Below, piece by piece: positions 19,682-27,569 of a stretch of DNA of 64,000 nt; positions within the stretch are counted from its first letter, which is position 1, and each line of letters starts with the position of its first letter. The position numbers and the translations under genes are program-made. Origin of the DNA: CAZVRZ01 sp964629965 (GTDB taxonomy: Bacteria > Chloroflexota > Anaerolineae > Anaerolineales > UBA4823). The DNA lies in the NCBI GenBank assembly GCA_964629965.1, contig CAZVRZ010000002.1:38276-102275 (forward strand). Reading direction: 5' to 3'. The notes under the pieces were generated by a model. That model made no database searches. It saw nothing but the letters and a program-made list of their open reading frames with translations, and had not been told where the DNA came from.

Positions 19682-20107
19682 ATGAACATTAAACCGATCC
19701 GCACTGAAAAAGATTATCAAGAAGCCCTGGCGCAGATTGATGCAATCTTCGACGCTCAGCCAGGTACATCGGACGGCGATCTCCTGGAGCTGTTAACCCT
19801 CCTGGTCGAAGCTTACGAAGAGCAGCGCTATCCGATTGCGCCGCCCGATCCAATCGAAGCGATTGAATTTCACGCGGAAAGGCTGGGGTTGACCCGCCAT
19901 GATCTGGAGCCTTACATCGGCAGCCGCGCCCGCGTTTCTGAGATACTAAACCGCCGCCGTCCACTGACGCTGGCAATGATCCGCAAACTCCAGGCCGGCC
20001 TGGGTATTCCGGCATCCACGTTGCTGCAAACCTACCCGCTGGTTGAGTCCAGTCTAGTTAAGACTCACTCGCTGACGCCGAATAACGTGGTTGCGGCTCA
20101 CAAGTGA
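19682..20107 (+). CDS. higA: HigA-type antitoxin, orphan
   Basis: 141 residues from the ATG at 19682, chosen because AGAAAGG lies nine bases upstream; an ATG at 19676 is too close. The sequence follows the long HigA form: MNIKPIRTEKDYQEAL, LLVEAYEEQRYPIAPPDPIEAI, then an XRE-like helix-turn-helix (LGLTRHDLEPYIGSRARVSE, ILNRRRPLTLAMIRKL). In complete systems this protein neutralises the HigB ribosome-dependent mRNase and represses the operon. Here only a toxin stump precedes it, so it may act as a stand-alone repressor or protect against other HigB toxins. Confidence 0.85.
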   Translation: MNIKPIRTEKDYQEALAQIDAIFDAQPGTSDGDLLELLTLLVEAYEEQRYPIAPPDPIEAIEFHAERLGLTRHDLEPYIGSRARVSEILNRRRPLTLAMIRKLQAGLGIPASTLLQTYPLVESSLVKTHSLTPNNVVAAHK

Positions 20108-20136
20108 TCATCCTTCGACACGCTCGGATACCTAAC

Positions 20137-21570
20137 CTATTCCCTCACCAGCCGGGCATAGCAGGCGCCGCGGCTGTGTTCGCCCAGCCTGGCCCGCTGG
20201 CTGAGGGCGATGCCCGGCAGCCAGGCGATCTGATCACGGCTGCATAACAGAGGCCACCTGCCCCGGGCGCGGCGCGGCAGCTTGATATTGATCATCAGGT
20301 CGGAGAGCTTCAGCGAGCGGCCCTCCATCCCCAACGGCTCGAAACGGTCGCCGGGGCGGCGCACCCGCACCACCAGCGGCCCCGCCAGCGCCTCGGCATC
20401 CAGCCAGGCCTGGTAAGGATCGGGGTTGTGCTGCGCCAGTTGGCGCGCCTGGGACACATCCGGGCAGCTCTCGATCTCGAGGCGCCAACCATCCGCCAGC
20501 CGGCACACGCCAGGGATGGCAAGCGGCAGTTCCTGTTGCGCCTCGCCTGGCAAAGCCGGCCAGCCGCCAGACGGCAGGTCGGCCTCCCAGGTTGCCAGCC
20601 ACAAGAGATCGCCTTCCAAAACCAGGCGCAGTCCCGCCGCCAGGTCGCGCTGGCGAGTGGCAGTGGGATTGTTCATAAAGTTCAGCAGGCGCTCACTGAC
20701 CTCGAAGCCGATATCCAGCAAGCCCGGGCGAAAACGCTCCAGAGCGCGGCGCGCCAGGCGGCGCTGCAGGCCGAGGGGCTGCCCCTTCAACGCCTCCACA
20801 TCGAACGCCAGCCACCCGGCCCCCTCCTGGCGGACACAGCGCGGCCAAAGCGCCTCCACCGCCGTCTCCAGCGCCTGCTCGTCGGCTTGCAAGATGCGGG
20901 CAGCCTGGTGCAAGCGCTGCTTGAAGCCCGGCGCACAGCTATCCATTTCGGGTAGCAAGGCTAGGCGGATGCGGTTGCGGAAATAGACCGGATCCTGGTT
21001 GGTGCGGTCGTATACCGGCTGCAGATCGTATTCCCGGCAGTATTCCAGCACCTGGGCGCGCCAGACGTTCAGCAAAGGCCGCAGCAAGGGGATGGCCGCG
21101 CTCCAGGGGTTGGGCAGCAGGCAGGGCACCATGCCGGTCAGGCCTGCCAGCCCGCTGCCACGCAGCAGGTGCAGCAGCACCGTTTCCACCTGGTCGTCGG
21201 CGGTATGTCCCACCGCCACCGCCTGGGCTTCCAATTCCTGCGCCAGCCCGAACAAGAAATGGTAGCGCGCCAGGCGGGCAGCTTCTTCCAGGGAAAGCGC
21301 CTCGGCACGCGCATAGGCGCCCACATCCTGCCGCCCGGCATAATAGGGCAGTCCCAGCCGGTTGGCAAAAGCCTGCACGTGCGCCTCGTCTTGCCCGGCC
21401 TCCTCGCGCAGGCCGTGGTTGAAGTGCGCCACCACCAGCGGGTATCCCAGGCCGTTCAACACGTGCAGCAAGCACAAGCTGTCTGGGCCGCCGGATACAG
21501 CCACGATCACAGGCCTGGTAAAATTCAATGAATTCAGCAATAATAACTGGCGAATCATTTCCAACTTCAT
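20137..21570 (-). CDS. tilS: tRNA(Ile)-lysidine synthase
   Basis: 477 residues from the ATG at 21570; upstream in-frame codons are unlikely because a TATAAT element lies there. The PP-loop SGGPDS motif is at residues 26-31 (VIVAVSGGPDSLCLLHVL), with VVAHFNHGLREEA and AVGHTADDQVETVLLHLLRG following. The C-terminal TilS domains extend to residue 477 (LVVRVRRPGDRFEPLGM). The enzyme converts C34 of tRNA-Ile(CAU) to lysidine so that AUA is read as Ile. It is an essential single gene, divergent from the response-regulator gene. Confidence 0.94.
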   Translation of the reverse strand: MKLEMIRQLLLLNSLNFTRPVIVAVSGGPDSLCLLHVLNGLGYPLVVAHFNHGLREEAGQDEAHVQAFANRLGLPYYAGRQDVGAYARAEALSLEEAARLARYHFLFGLAQELEAQAVAVGHTADDQVETVLLHLLRGSGLAGLTGMVPCLLPNPWSAAIPLLRPLLNVWRAQVLEYCREYDLQPVYDRTNQDPVYFRNRIRLALLPEMDSCAPGFKQRLHQAARILQADEQALETAVEALWPRCVRQEGAGWLAFDVEALKGQPLGLQRRLARRALERFRPGLLDIGFEVSERLLNFMNNPTATRQRDLAAGLRLVLEGDLLWLATWEADLPSGGWPALPGEAQQELPLAIPGVCRLADGWRLEIESCPDVSQARQLAQHNPDPYQAWLDAEALAGPLVVRVRRPGDRFEPLGMEGRSLKLSDLMINIKLPRRARGRWPLLCSRDQIAWLPGIALSQRARLGEHSRGACYARLVRE

Positions 21571-21583
21571 AGGATTGATTATA
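21571..21583 (-). promoter_or_regulatory. -10 element of tilS, predicted near-leaderless start
   Basis: On the minus strand TATAAT (21583-21578) is followed by seven bases and the ATG at 21570, so +1 falls one base before the start codon. No clear Shine-Dalgarno sequence is visible. Confidence 0.5.
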
Positions 21584-21610
21584 TAATGAAACCTATAAAC
21601 CAAAGTACTC

Positions 21611-21639
21611 TTGCCTTGCAAGGCGGTTTATGCTAGACT
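21611..21639 (+). promoter_or_regulatory. Promoter with internal 12-bp palindrome before the response-regulator gene
   Basis: TTGCCT (21611-21616), a 17-base spacer and TAGACT (21634-21639) give a plausible promoter with +1 near 21646. The perfect palindrome GCCTTGCAAGGC (21613-21624) overlaps the -35 and spacer and is a candidate repressor site. A GAAGGAG ribosome binding site precedes the ATG at 21670. Confidence 0.45.
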
Positions 21640-21669
21640 GCCTTTAGCCGTTTTTCGAAGGAGTTGATT

Positions 21670-22839
21670 ATGCCCGAAAAGATCCTTGTTGTGGATGATG
21701 ATGTCGATACCCTGCGGCTGGTGGGGCTGATGCTCCAGCGCCAGGGATACCAGATCGTGGCTGCCAATAACGGTCAGCAGGCCCTGGCGTCCGCCCAAAG
21801 CGAAGACCCGGATTTGATCCTGCTGGATGTCATGATGCCCGACATGGATGGCTATGAAGTCACCCGCAAGCTGCGCGCTTCGCCCAATACCGCCTCGATC
21901 CCGATCATCATGTTCACTGCCAAGTCGCAAGTCGACGACAAGGTAGAAGGATTCGATGCCGGCGTTGACGATTACCTGACCAAGCCCACCCAACCGCGCG
22001 AGCTGTTTGCGCACGTAAAAGCCGTGCTGGCGCGCGGCAAGAAAGGCCGCACCAGCGCGCCCGCCGCCGAAGTGGTCAAGCGGGATCGCGGCCACGCCAT
22101 CGGAGTTTTAGCCGCCAAGCCAGGCATGGGCGTCAGCTCGCTGGCCATCAACCTGGGCGTCTGCCTGCGCGATCGCGCCGACCGGAGCGTGATCGTGGCC
22201 GAATTCCGCCCTGGTCTGGGCAGTATTGCCCTGGACCTGGGTTACCAGAACCCAGACGGATTGAACCGCCTGCTGCAAAAGAAGGCCGCCGATATCAAGC
22301 TCGCCGATGTGGATAGTGAACTGACCACCCATCCCTCCGAGATACGCATGCTTCCAGCCTCTTACAAGCCGGCCGACGCCAAGATGCTGGCCGATGGAGA
22401 AAAGTTCGAAGCCATCGCCCGCCACCTGGTTTTCCTGGCCGCTTTTATTGTGCTCGACCTGGGCGCCAACATCAATCCCATCACCGAAAAGGTGCTGCCC
22501 TTGTGCGACGAGCTGATCGTTTTGTTGGAGCCTAACCCAACGGCTGTGTTACGGACCTCGCTGCTGATCGAAGAACTGATCAGCCGCGGCTTTGGCGAAG
22601 GGCGCATCAACACCGTCCTTTACAACCGCGTGCGCTCCGATCTGCAGCTCAGCCTGAACACGGTGCAGCAGCAGTTCAAATACCCAATCAGCGTGGTCTT
22701 CACGCCTGCGCCGGAGCTGGCCTACCAGGCCGCACGCAACAACGTGCCCCTGGTGATCCAACAACCCGACAGCCTGACCACCCAACAGTTCATGAAGCTG
22801 TCTGATAATATCACCAAACACGTCCGTTCCAAGGCATGA
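21670..22839 (+). CDS. Response-regulator receiver fused to a CpaE/ParA-like ATPase domain
   Basis: 389 residues. Residues 1-120 are a CheY-like receiver with the acidic pocket (VVDDD), phospho-acceptor D53 (LILLDVMMPDMDG) and the Lys in YLTKPTQP. After a short linker comes a MinD/ParA-type fold typical of CpaE (from about residue 143). Its P-loop is degenerate: GVLAAKPGMGVSSLAINLG lacks the lysine and threonine of KGGVGKTT. CpaE proteins localise Tad pili in Caulobacter, but no pilus genes are in this window. The next gene is a histidine kinase that overlaps it by four bases, so it is the likely phosphodonor. Confidence 0.85.
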   Translation: MPEKILVVDDDVDTLRLVGLMLQRQGYQIVAANNGQQALASAQSEDPDLILLDVMMPDMDGYEVTRKLRASPNTASIPIIMFTAKSQVDDKVEGFDAGVDDYLTKPTQPRELFAHVKAVLARGKKGRTSAPAAEVVKRDRGHAIGVLAAKPGMGVSSLAINLGVCLRDRADRSVIVAEFRPGLGSIALDLGYQNPDGLNRLLQKKAADIKLADVDSELTTHPSEIRMLPASYKPADAKMLADGEKFEAIARHLVFLAAFIVLDLGANINPITEKVLPLCDELIVLLEPNPTAVLRTSLLIEELISRGFGEGRINTVLYNRVRSDLQLSLNTVQQQFKYPISVVFTPAPELAYQAARNNVPLVIQQPDSLTTQQFMKLSDNITKHVRSKA

Positions 22840-24035
22840 CCCCCAACCAGCAATCCCAGCTAGAACGCTACAACCGCCTGCTAGAGATCTCCCGCGACCT
22901 GGCATCCACGTTAGATTTGAATACGCTGCTGTACCGCATCGTCCATGCGGCAGCCGACCTGTGCCAGGCCGGGGCCGCCTCGATCCTGTTGTACGACCAC
23001 ATCAAACAAGAACTGCACTTCGAAGTGGCGACCAACATGGAAAACCCGGCGCTGCGTGGCCTGGTGGTGCCGGTCGAAGGCAGCATTGCCGGCTGGATCG
23101 TCACCAACCGCAAACCGATCAACATCACCAACGCCCAACAGGATGCGCGCCACTTTGGCCTGGCTTCTGCCAGCACCAATATCCTGACCACTTCCCTGTT
23201 GGGCATCCCGTTGATCACCAAGGACAAAGTGATCGGCGCCCTGGAAGCCATCAACAAGGACAGCGGAACGTTTTCTGCAGAAGACCAGGAATTGTTATCA
23301 TCCCTGGGAGCGCAGGCCGCCATCGCTATCGAAAACAGCCGCTTGTTCCAACAATCGGACCTCATCTCGGAGCTGGTGCACGAGCTGCGCACGCCCATGG
23401 CCTCGTTGAACACCGCCGTGCACCTGTTGGAGCGCCCCGACCTGCCCGCCGAGCGGCGCACGCGCATTATGGATATGATCCAGGGCGAGATTGCCCGCTT
23501 ATCGGACCTGACCACCTCCTTCCTGGATATCGCCCGACTCGAATCGGGACGCATGCAGTTCAAGCCGGCGTATTTTGACCTGCGCGAGAACCTGGAAGCC
23601 TGTGCGGAGATGATGCGAGCCAGGGCTGCTGAAAAAGAGATCACCATCCAGACGGACTTTCCTGAAGAAATAACCAACGTTTACGCCGACCAGGATAAGA
23701 TCAAGCAGGTTGCCCTGAATCTGATCTCGAACGCCATTAAATACAATTTTCCCAAGGGCGAGATCATCATCAAGATCTGCCGGTCAGCAGGCGAAACCTG
23801 CTTCTCGGTTGCAGATACCGGGCCGGGGATATCGGCCGAAGACCTGCAGCACTTGTTCGAGAAGTTTTTCCGCGTGCAGGGCACGGAGCGCATGGCTACC
23901 GGCACCGGCCTGGGATTGTCGATTTGCAAGCGCATCGTGGAAGCCCACCGCGGGCGCGTCGACGTGACCAGCCAGGTGGGGCATGGCACAACCTTCTTCA
24001 TCTACCTTCCCGATCCAAAAGGGATGAACGTTTAG
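22836..24035 (+). CDS. GAF-domain sensor histidine kinase
   Basis: 399 residues, soluble, with no membrane segment. The GAF domain spans about 25-170 (ILLYDHIKQELHFEVATN; GIPLITKDKVIGALEAINK). The HisKA dimerisation helix has the phospho-accepting H182 (SELVHELRTPMASL). The HATPase_c domain has N-box VALNLISNAIKYNF, G1 VADTGPGIS, F-box LFEKFFRV and G2 GTGLGLSICKRIVEAHRG. It probably phosphorylates the receiver-CpaE protein encoded immediately upstream, with which it overlaps by ATGA. The GAF ligand is unknown. Confidence 0.93.
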   Translation: MTPNQQSQLERYNRLLEISRDLASTLDLNTLLYRIVHAAADLCQAGAASILLYDHIKQELHFEVATNMENPALRGLVVPVEGSIAGWIVTNRKPINITNAQQDARHFGLASASTNILTTSLLGIPLITKDKVIGALEAINKDSGTFSAEDQELLSSLGAQAAIAIENSRLFQQSDLISELVHELRTPMASLNTAVHLLERPDLPAERRTRIMDMIQGEIARLSDLTTSFLDIARLESGRMQFKPAYFDLRENLEACAEMMRARAAEKEITIQTDFPEEITNVYADQDKIKQVALNLISNAIKYNFPKGEIIIKICRSAGETCFSVADTGPGISAEDLQHLFEKFFRVQGTERMATGTGLGLSICKRIVEAHRGRVDVTSQVGHGTTFFIYLPDPKGMNV

Positions 24036-24050
24036 CTTCCGGGCCGCATT

Positions 24051-25031
24051 TCAGGAGCAGGCCGCCGGGTGCAGCAGCACTTTCAAACAGCCTGCTTCTG
24101 CCGCGGTCTGGAAGGCCTGTTCTGCCTGGGCAAAGGGGAACCGTGCGCTGATCAGCGGCGCCGGGTCCACCAGGCGGTGCTCCAACAGCACCAGCGCCGG
24201 GGCGAACGGCCCGCAGCGCGAACCGATCACGGTGATTTCATCCACCACCAGGCGCGATAGGTTGACCTCCACCGAGCCAACGTAGGTACTTTTCAATACC
24301 AGGGTGCCTGCCGGCCGCAGCGCCTGGCAGGCCAGTTCAAATCCATCCGGCGAACCGGTAGCTTCTACGACCACGTCAAACTGAGAGACGGGCGTCTCGG
24401 CAGGCTCGATGGCGCGGATACCCCAGCCGGAAAGCAGGCGACGCGGATTTTCGCGCCGCGCCACCACCTGCAGGTCGCAGCCCGAAAGGCGCAGCACCTG
24501 GGCGACCAACAATCCCAACCGTCCGGCGCCCACCAGCAGCACCCGGTCAGCCGGACGGAGATGTACCTGCTGGGGAATTTCCAGCGCAGCGGCGAGCGGC
24601 TCGGTAAAAACGGCCTGCTCATCCGTCACCGTCTCGGGGACCAGGTGCAGGTTCTCCAGGGGCAGCCGGGCGTACTCGGCAAAGATACCATCGTAATCTC
24701 GCAGGCCCACCACCCGGCGCGCTTCACAGTGGCTGAAATGGCCCGCCCGGCAGGCTGCGCAGGTATGGCAAACGATATTGATCTCGCCAACCACCCGTTT
24801 ACCCAGCCAGTCCGCCCCGCCAGGCTGATCGCTGCCCAGGCGCACCACCTCGCCGACAAACTCATGCCCGGGAATGCCGCAGAAAGGGTAATAGCCGCGC
24901 CTCATCTCCAGATCGGTGCTGCAAATACCCGCCAGGCGGATACGCACCAGGGCCTCGTTTGCCGCTGGCACCGGTTCCGGCTGCGTCTTGCGGTAGCTGA
25001 TCACCTGGTTTTCCAGCCAGACAGCCTGCAT
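24051..25031 (-). CDS. Zinc-dependent medium-chain alcohol dehydrogenase family protein
   Basis: 326 residues. GroES-like N-terminal domain with the catalytic-zinc motif GICSTDLEMRRGYYPFCGIPGHEFVGEV, the structural-zinc cysteines in CHTCAACRAGHFSHC, and a Rossmann domain starting RVLLVGAGRLGLLVAQVLR. It is related to threonine and sorbitol dehydrogenases; the substrate cannot be told. The motif after the dinucleotide loop (LQVVARRENPRRLL) with basic residues hints at NADP+ preference. It overlaps mutL by one base in an ATGA arrangement and shares its mRNA. Confidence 0.88.
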   Translation of the reverse strand: MQAVWLENQVISYRKTQPEPVPAANEALVRIRLAGICSTDLEMRRGYYPFCGIPGHEFVGEVVRLGSDQPGGADWLGKRVVGEINIVCHTCAACRAGHFSHCEARRVVGLRDYDGIFAEYARLPLENLHLVPETVTDEQAVFTEPLAAALEIPQQVHLRPADRVLLVGAGRLGLLVAQVLRLSGCDLQVVARRENPRRLLSGWGIRAIEPAETPVSQFDVVVEATGSPDGFELACQALRPAGTLVLKSTYVGSVEVNLSRLVVDEITVIGSRCGPFAPALVLLEHRLVDPAPLISARFPFAQAEQAFQTAAEAGCLKVLLHPAACS

Positions 25032-26851
25032 CAGCGCGCTCCCCGCCGCCCGAACTGGCGTTCCAACAGGTCAACGGACAGGTGGATCATGGTGGGACGG
25101 CCGTGGGGACAGGTGCGCGGCGAATCGCAGGCTTCCAGGTCTGCCAACAGTGCCTGCTGCTCTGATTGGGAAAGCACCTGTCCTGCCTTGACCGCGGCGC
25201 GCTTGCAGACCCGGGCGATCATTTTCGCTTCGCGCTCGGCCTGCAGCGGCGTCTCATCTTCCTCGAAATCCTCCACCAATACCTTCAAGGCCTGACCGGC
25301 GTCCATGCCCGAGAGCAGTTGGGGCACAGCGCGTACCAGGAAGGTGTTGGGACCAAAGGTTTCCACTTGAAAGCCGAAATGCTCCAGCGCAGGCAGCTGC
25401 TCGGCAAGCAGGCGAGCGCTGGCAGGCGGCAGTTCGACCGTGACAGGGCTGAGATAGGCCTGGGAGGCCGCCTGCGTTCCGGCCTGGGCCATCATCCGCT
25501 CGAATAGAACCCGCTCGTGGGCAGCATGCTGGTCGATCAGGTACAGCCCGTCTGGGCCTTCCGCCGCCAGGTAGGCAGTCGCCACCTGCCCCACCAGGCG
25601 CAGCAGCGGCATCCTGGCAGGCAGCAAATTCGCGGGCGGTAAATTCGTGGGCGGCTGCGCCCCGGTTTCTACGCCCGCATTTTCTCCAGCGACTGCCTCC
25701 CGGCGCAAATCTTGTTCCAACACCGGCACGTCGCCCCCGGCAGCCATATCCCAGGCTGCGCCCCAGCGGGGCAAATTCGTGGGCGTTGAATTCGTGGGCG
25801 GCTTTGAAAGCCGGTCGCCGCTTTCGGGCCAGTGAAGCTGCGCCCCGCCCAGGTGCGGCACGGGGGAATGAGCCAGCAAGGCCCGCCGCACGGCGCGCTG
25901 CACGCCGGCAAAGATCCTGTTCGCATCGCGAAAACGCACTTCGGCCTTAGCCGGGTGTACGTTGACATCCACTTCTTCGGTGGGCAGTTCCACGAACAGG
26001 ATGCCCATAGGGTAACGCCCCACCATCAACAGCGTATGATAAGCCTGCAAAACGGCGGCGGAGAGCGCCGCATCTTGCACAGGACGCCCGTTCACAAACA
26101 GCTTCAACTCGCGCCGGTTCGAGCGCGTCAGGCTGGTGGGACTGATGAAGCCCGTCACCTGGATTTGATCTTCCCGCGAGATCACTTCGATCATCTGGCG
26201 GGCAATCTCCACGCCATAGAGCGCCGCCATCACTTCGCGGCGCTCGCCATTACCGCTGGTTTGCACAGACAGCTTGCCTTCTTGCCGCAGCTCGAAGCGC
26301 ACGTGCGGATAAGCCAGGGCATACTGGGTTGCCAGGGCATCGATCTGGCGGCGCTCGGTCATCTCATGCTTGAGGAATTTACGCCGGGCAGGCACGTTGT
26401 AGAACAGGTCTTCCACCCGCACCACCGTCCCCACCGGCGCGCCGACCGGCTCGGGAGATCCCACCAGGCCGCCTTCCACCCGCAAACGCATTCCCAGCGG
26501 CGCATCCATGGGGCGGGATGTCAGGGTCAGGTAGGCCACCGAACCGATCGAAGCCAGGGCCTCGCCGCGAAAACCCAGCGTGGCGATCTGGAACAAATCC
26601 TGGGCGTTTTGCAGTTTGCTGGTCGCGTGCCGGGCAACCGCCAGCTCCATTTCATCGGCTGGGATACCTTGCCCGTCATCGGCAATCTCGACCAGGCGTT
26701 GGCCCGCGCCTTCGATAGTTATGGTAATATGATGCGCACCGGCATCCAAAGAATTTTCGAGCAGCTCTTTCACCACCGAAGCGGGCCGCTCGATCACTTC
26801 TCCGGCCGCAATTTGTGAAGCAACTTCTGAAGATAGAATTCTTATTGTCAT
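25031..26851 (-). CDS. mutL: DNA mismatch repair protein MutL with endonuclease motif
   Basis: 606 residues from the ATG at 26851. GHKL ATPase N-terminus: VASQIAAGEVIERPASVV, ELLENSLDAGA, DDGQGI and GFRGEALASIGSV. The linker (about 345-440) is low-complexity and contains PTN-type repeats. The C-terminal domain has DQHAAHERVLFE, which is the DQHA(X)2E(X)4E endonuclease motif, plus CPHGRPT. The protein therefore can probably nick DNA itself, as in bacteria without MutH. The promoter gives a predicted leaderless start. The alcohol dehydrogenase gene follows. Confidence 0.95.
   Translation of the reverse strand: MTIRILSSEVASQIAAGEVIERPASVVKELLENSLDAGAHHITITIEGAGQRLVEIADDGQGIPADEMELAVARHATSKLQNAQDLFQIATLGFRGEALASIGSVAYLTLTSRPMDAPLGMRLRVEGGLVGSPEPVGAPVGTVVRVEDLFYNVPARRKFLKHEMTERRQIDALATQYALAYPHVRFELRQEGKLSVQTSGNGERREVMAALYGVEIARQMIEVISREDQIQVTGFISPTSLTRSNRRELKLFVNGRPVQDAALSAAVLQAYHTLLMVGRYPMGILFVELPTEEVDVNVHPAKAEVRFRDANRIFAGVQRAVRRALLAHSPVPHLGGAQLHWPESGDRLSKPPTNSTPTNLPRWGAAWDMAAGGDVPVLEQDLRREAVAGENAGVETGAQPPTNLPPANLLPARMPLLRLVGQVATAYLAAEGPDGLYLIDQHAAHERVLFERMMAQAGTQAASQAYLSPVTVELPPASARLLAEQLPALEHFGFQVETFGPNTFLVRAVPQLLSGMDAGQALKVLVEDFEEDETPLQAEREAKMIARVCKRAAVKAGQVLSQSEQQALLADLEACDSPRTCPHGRPTMIHLSVDLLERQFGRRGAR
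25626..25801. repeat. Four short repeats AAATTCGTGGGCGG in the mutL linker
   Basis: Copies lie at 25626-25639 (one C for T), 25641-25654, 25773-25785 and 25788-25801 (G for first A), as two close pairs 130 bases apart. On the coding strand they encode PPTN-type units in the disordered MutL linker. Confidence 0.8.
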
Positions 26852-26873
26852 AAGGATATTATATAATACCAGC
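26852..26873. promoter_or_regulatory. Overlapping divergent -10 elements for mutL and the HAD gene
   Basis: The 22-base gap holds ATTATATAAT. Read on plus, TATAAT (26862-26867) is six bases from the ATG at 26874. Read on minus, TATAAT (26863-26858) is six bases from the ATG at 26851. Both predicted +1 positions are the A of the start codon. -35 matches are poor on both sides. Confidence 0.65.
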
Positions 26874-27569
26874 ATGAGATTTGAGACCGTTTTCATCGAT
26901 TTAGACGACACCATCTACCCCACTTCTGCCGGCTTGTGGAATGTCATCCGTGACCGGATCAGAGATTACATGCAGGAGCACCTGCAAATCTCGCCGGACG
27001 ATATCCCCAGGCTGCAGCAAGAATACCTGGAGCGTTACGGCACCACCCTCAATGGCCTGCAGCGTCACCACCAGGTAGATGTTGACAATTACCTGGCTTA
27101 TGTGCACGATGTTCCCCTGCAGCGCTACTTGCGACCCGACCCGGCAGTGCGCGCCATGCTGCTCAGCCTGCCGCAGCCACACTGGATCTTCACCAACGCA
27201 GACGAGGCCCACGCCCAGCGCGTGCTGGCCGCACTGGACTTGTCGGATTGTTTTCAGGGCATCATCGACCTGCGCTCGAATGGTTTTATCAGTAAACCCA
27301 ATCCGCAAGCCTACCGGCAGGCACTGGCGCTGGCCGGAGGGTGCGAACCGGAAGCCTGCCTCCTGGTAGAAGACTCGCCACGCAACCTGCGACCCGCCCG
27401 TGAGATGGGTTTTACCACCGTCCTGGTAAGTGCCCAGGCCGCCATGCCGGAAGCAGACTATACCATTGGGCAGTTGGCCGAGCTCAAACAGGCCCTGCCG
27501 GCCCTGTGGGAGACAGGCGCCAGGCCTTTAGATAAAACCGGCAATTCTAAGGAAAAACACCGTGAATAA
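26874..27569 (+). CDS. HAD-superfamily hydrolase, pyrimidine 5'-nucleotidase type
   Basis: 231 residues. Motif I with the nucleophile is TVFIDLDDTIYPT, motif II is WIFTNADEAHAQRVLAAL, the motif III lysine is in FISKPNPQAYRQAL, and motif IV is CLLVEDSPRNLRPAREMG. The cap pattern and the DLDDTIYP start match the SDT1/pyrimidine 5'-nucleotidase group, so dephosphorylation of UMP/CMP or a similar phosphate is likely; exact substrate unknown. The mRNA is predicted to be leaderless. The CoA-transferase gene overlaps its end by eight bases. Confidence 0.85.
   Translation: MRFETVFIDLDDTIYPTSAGLWNVIRDRIRDYMQEHLQISPDDIPRLQQEYLERYGTTLNGLQRHHQVDVDNYLAYVHDVPLQRYLRPDPAVRAMLLSLPQPHWIFTNADEAHAQRVLAALDLSDCFQGIIDLRSNGFISKPNPQAYRQALALAGGCEPEACLLVEDSPRNLRPAREMGFTTVLVSAQAAMPEADYTIGQLAELKQALPALWETGARPLDKTGNSKEKHRE

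Noticed and set aside
20939..21475. 178-codon frame overlapping tilS on the same strand
   Set aside because: Out-of-frame reading of tilS, with Gly/Ala/Arg-rich composition and no motifs.
24561..25295. Open frame on plus across the alcohol dehydrogenase and mutL junction
   Set aside because: Both minus-strand genes are conserved through this region; composition is typical of a reverse-frame artefact.
25832..26818. 328-codon open frame antisense to mutL
   Set aside because: Fully overlapped by conserved MutL motifs on the other strand; His/Arg-rich shadow translation.
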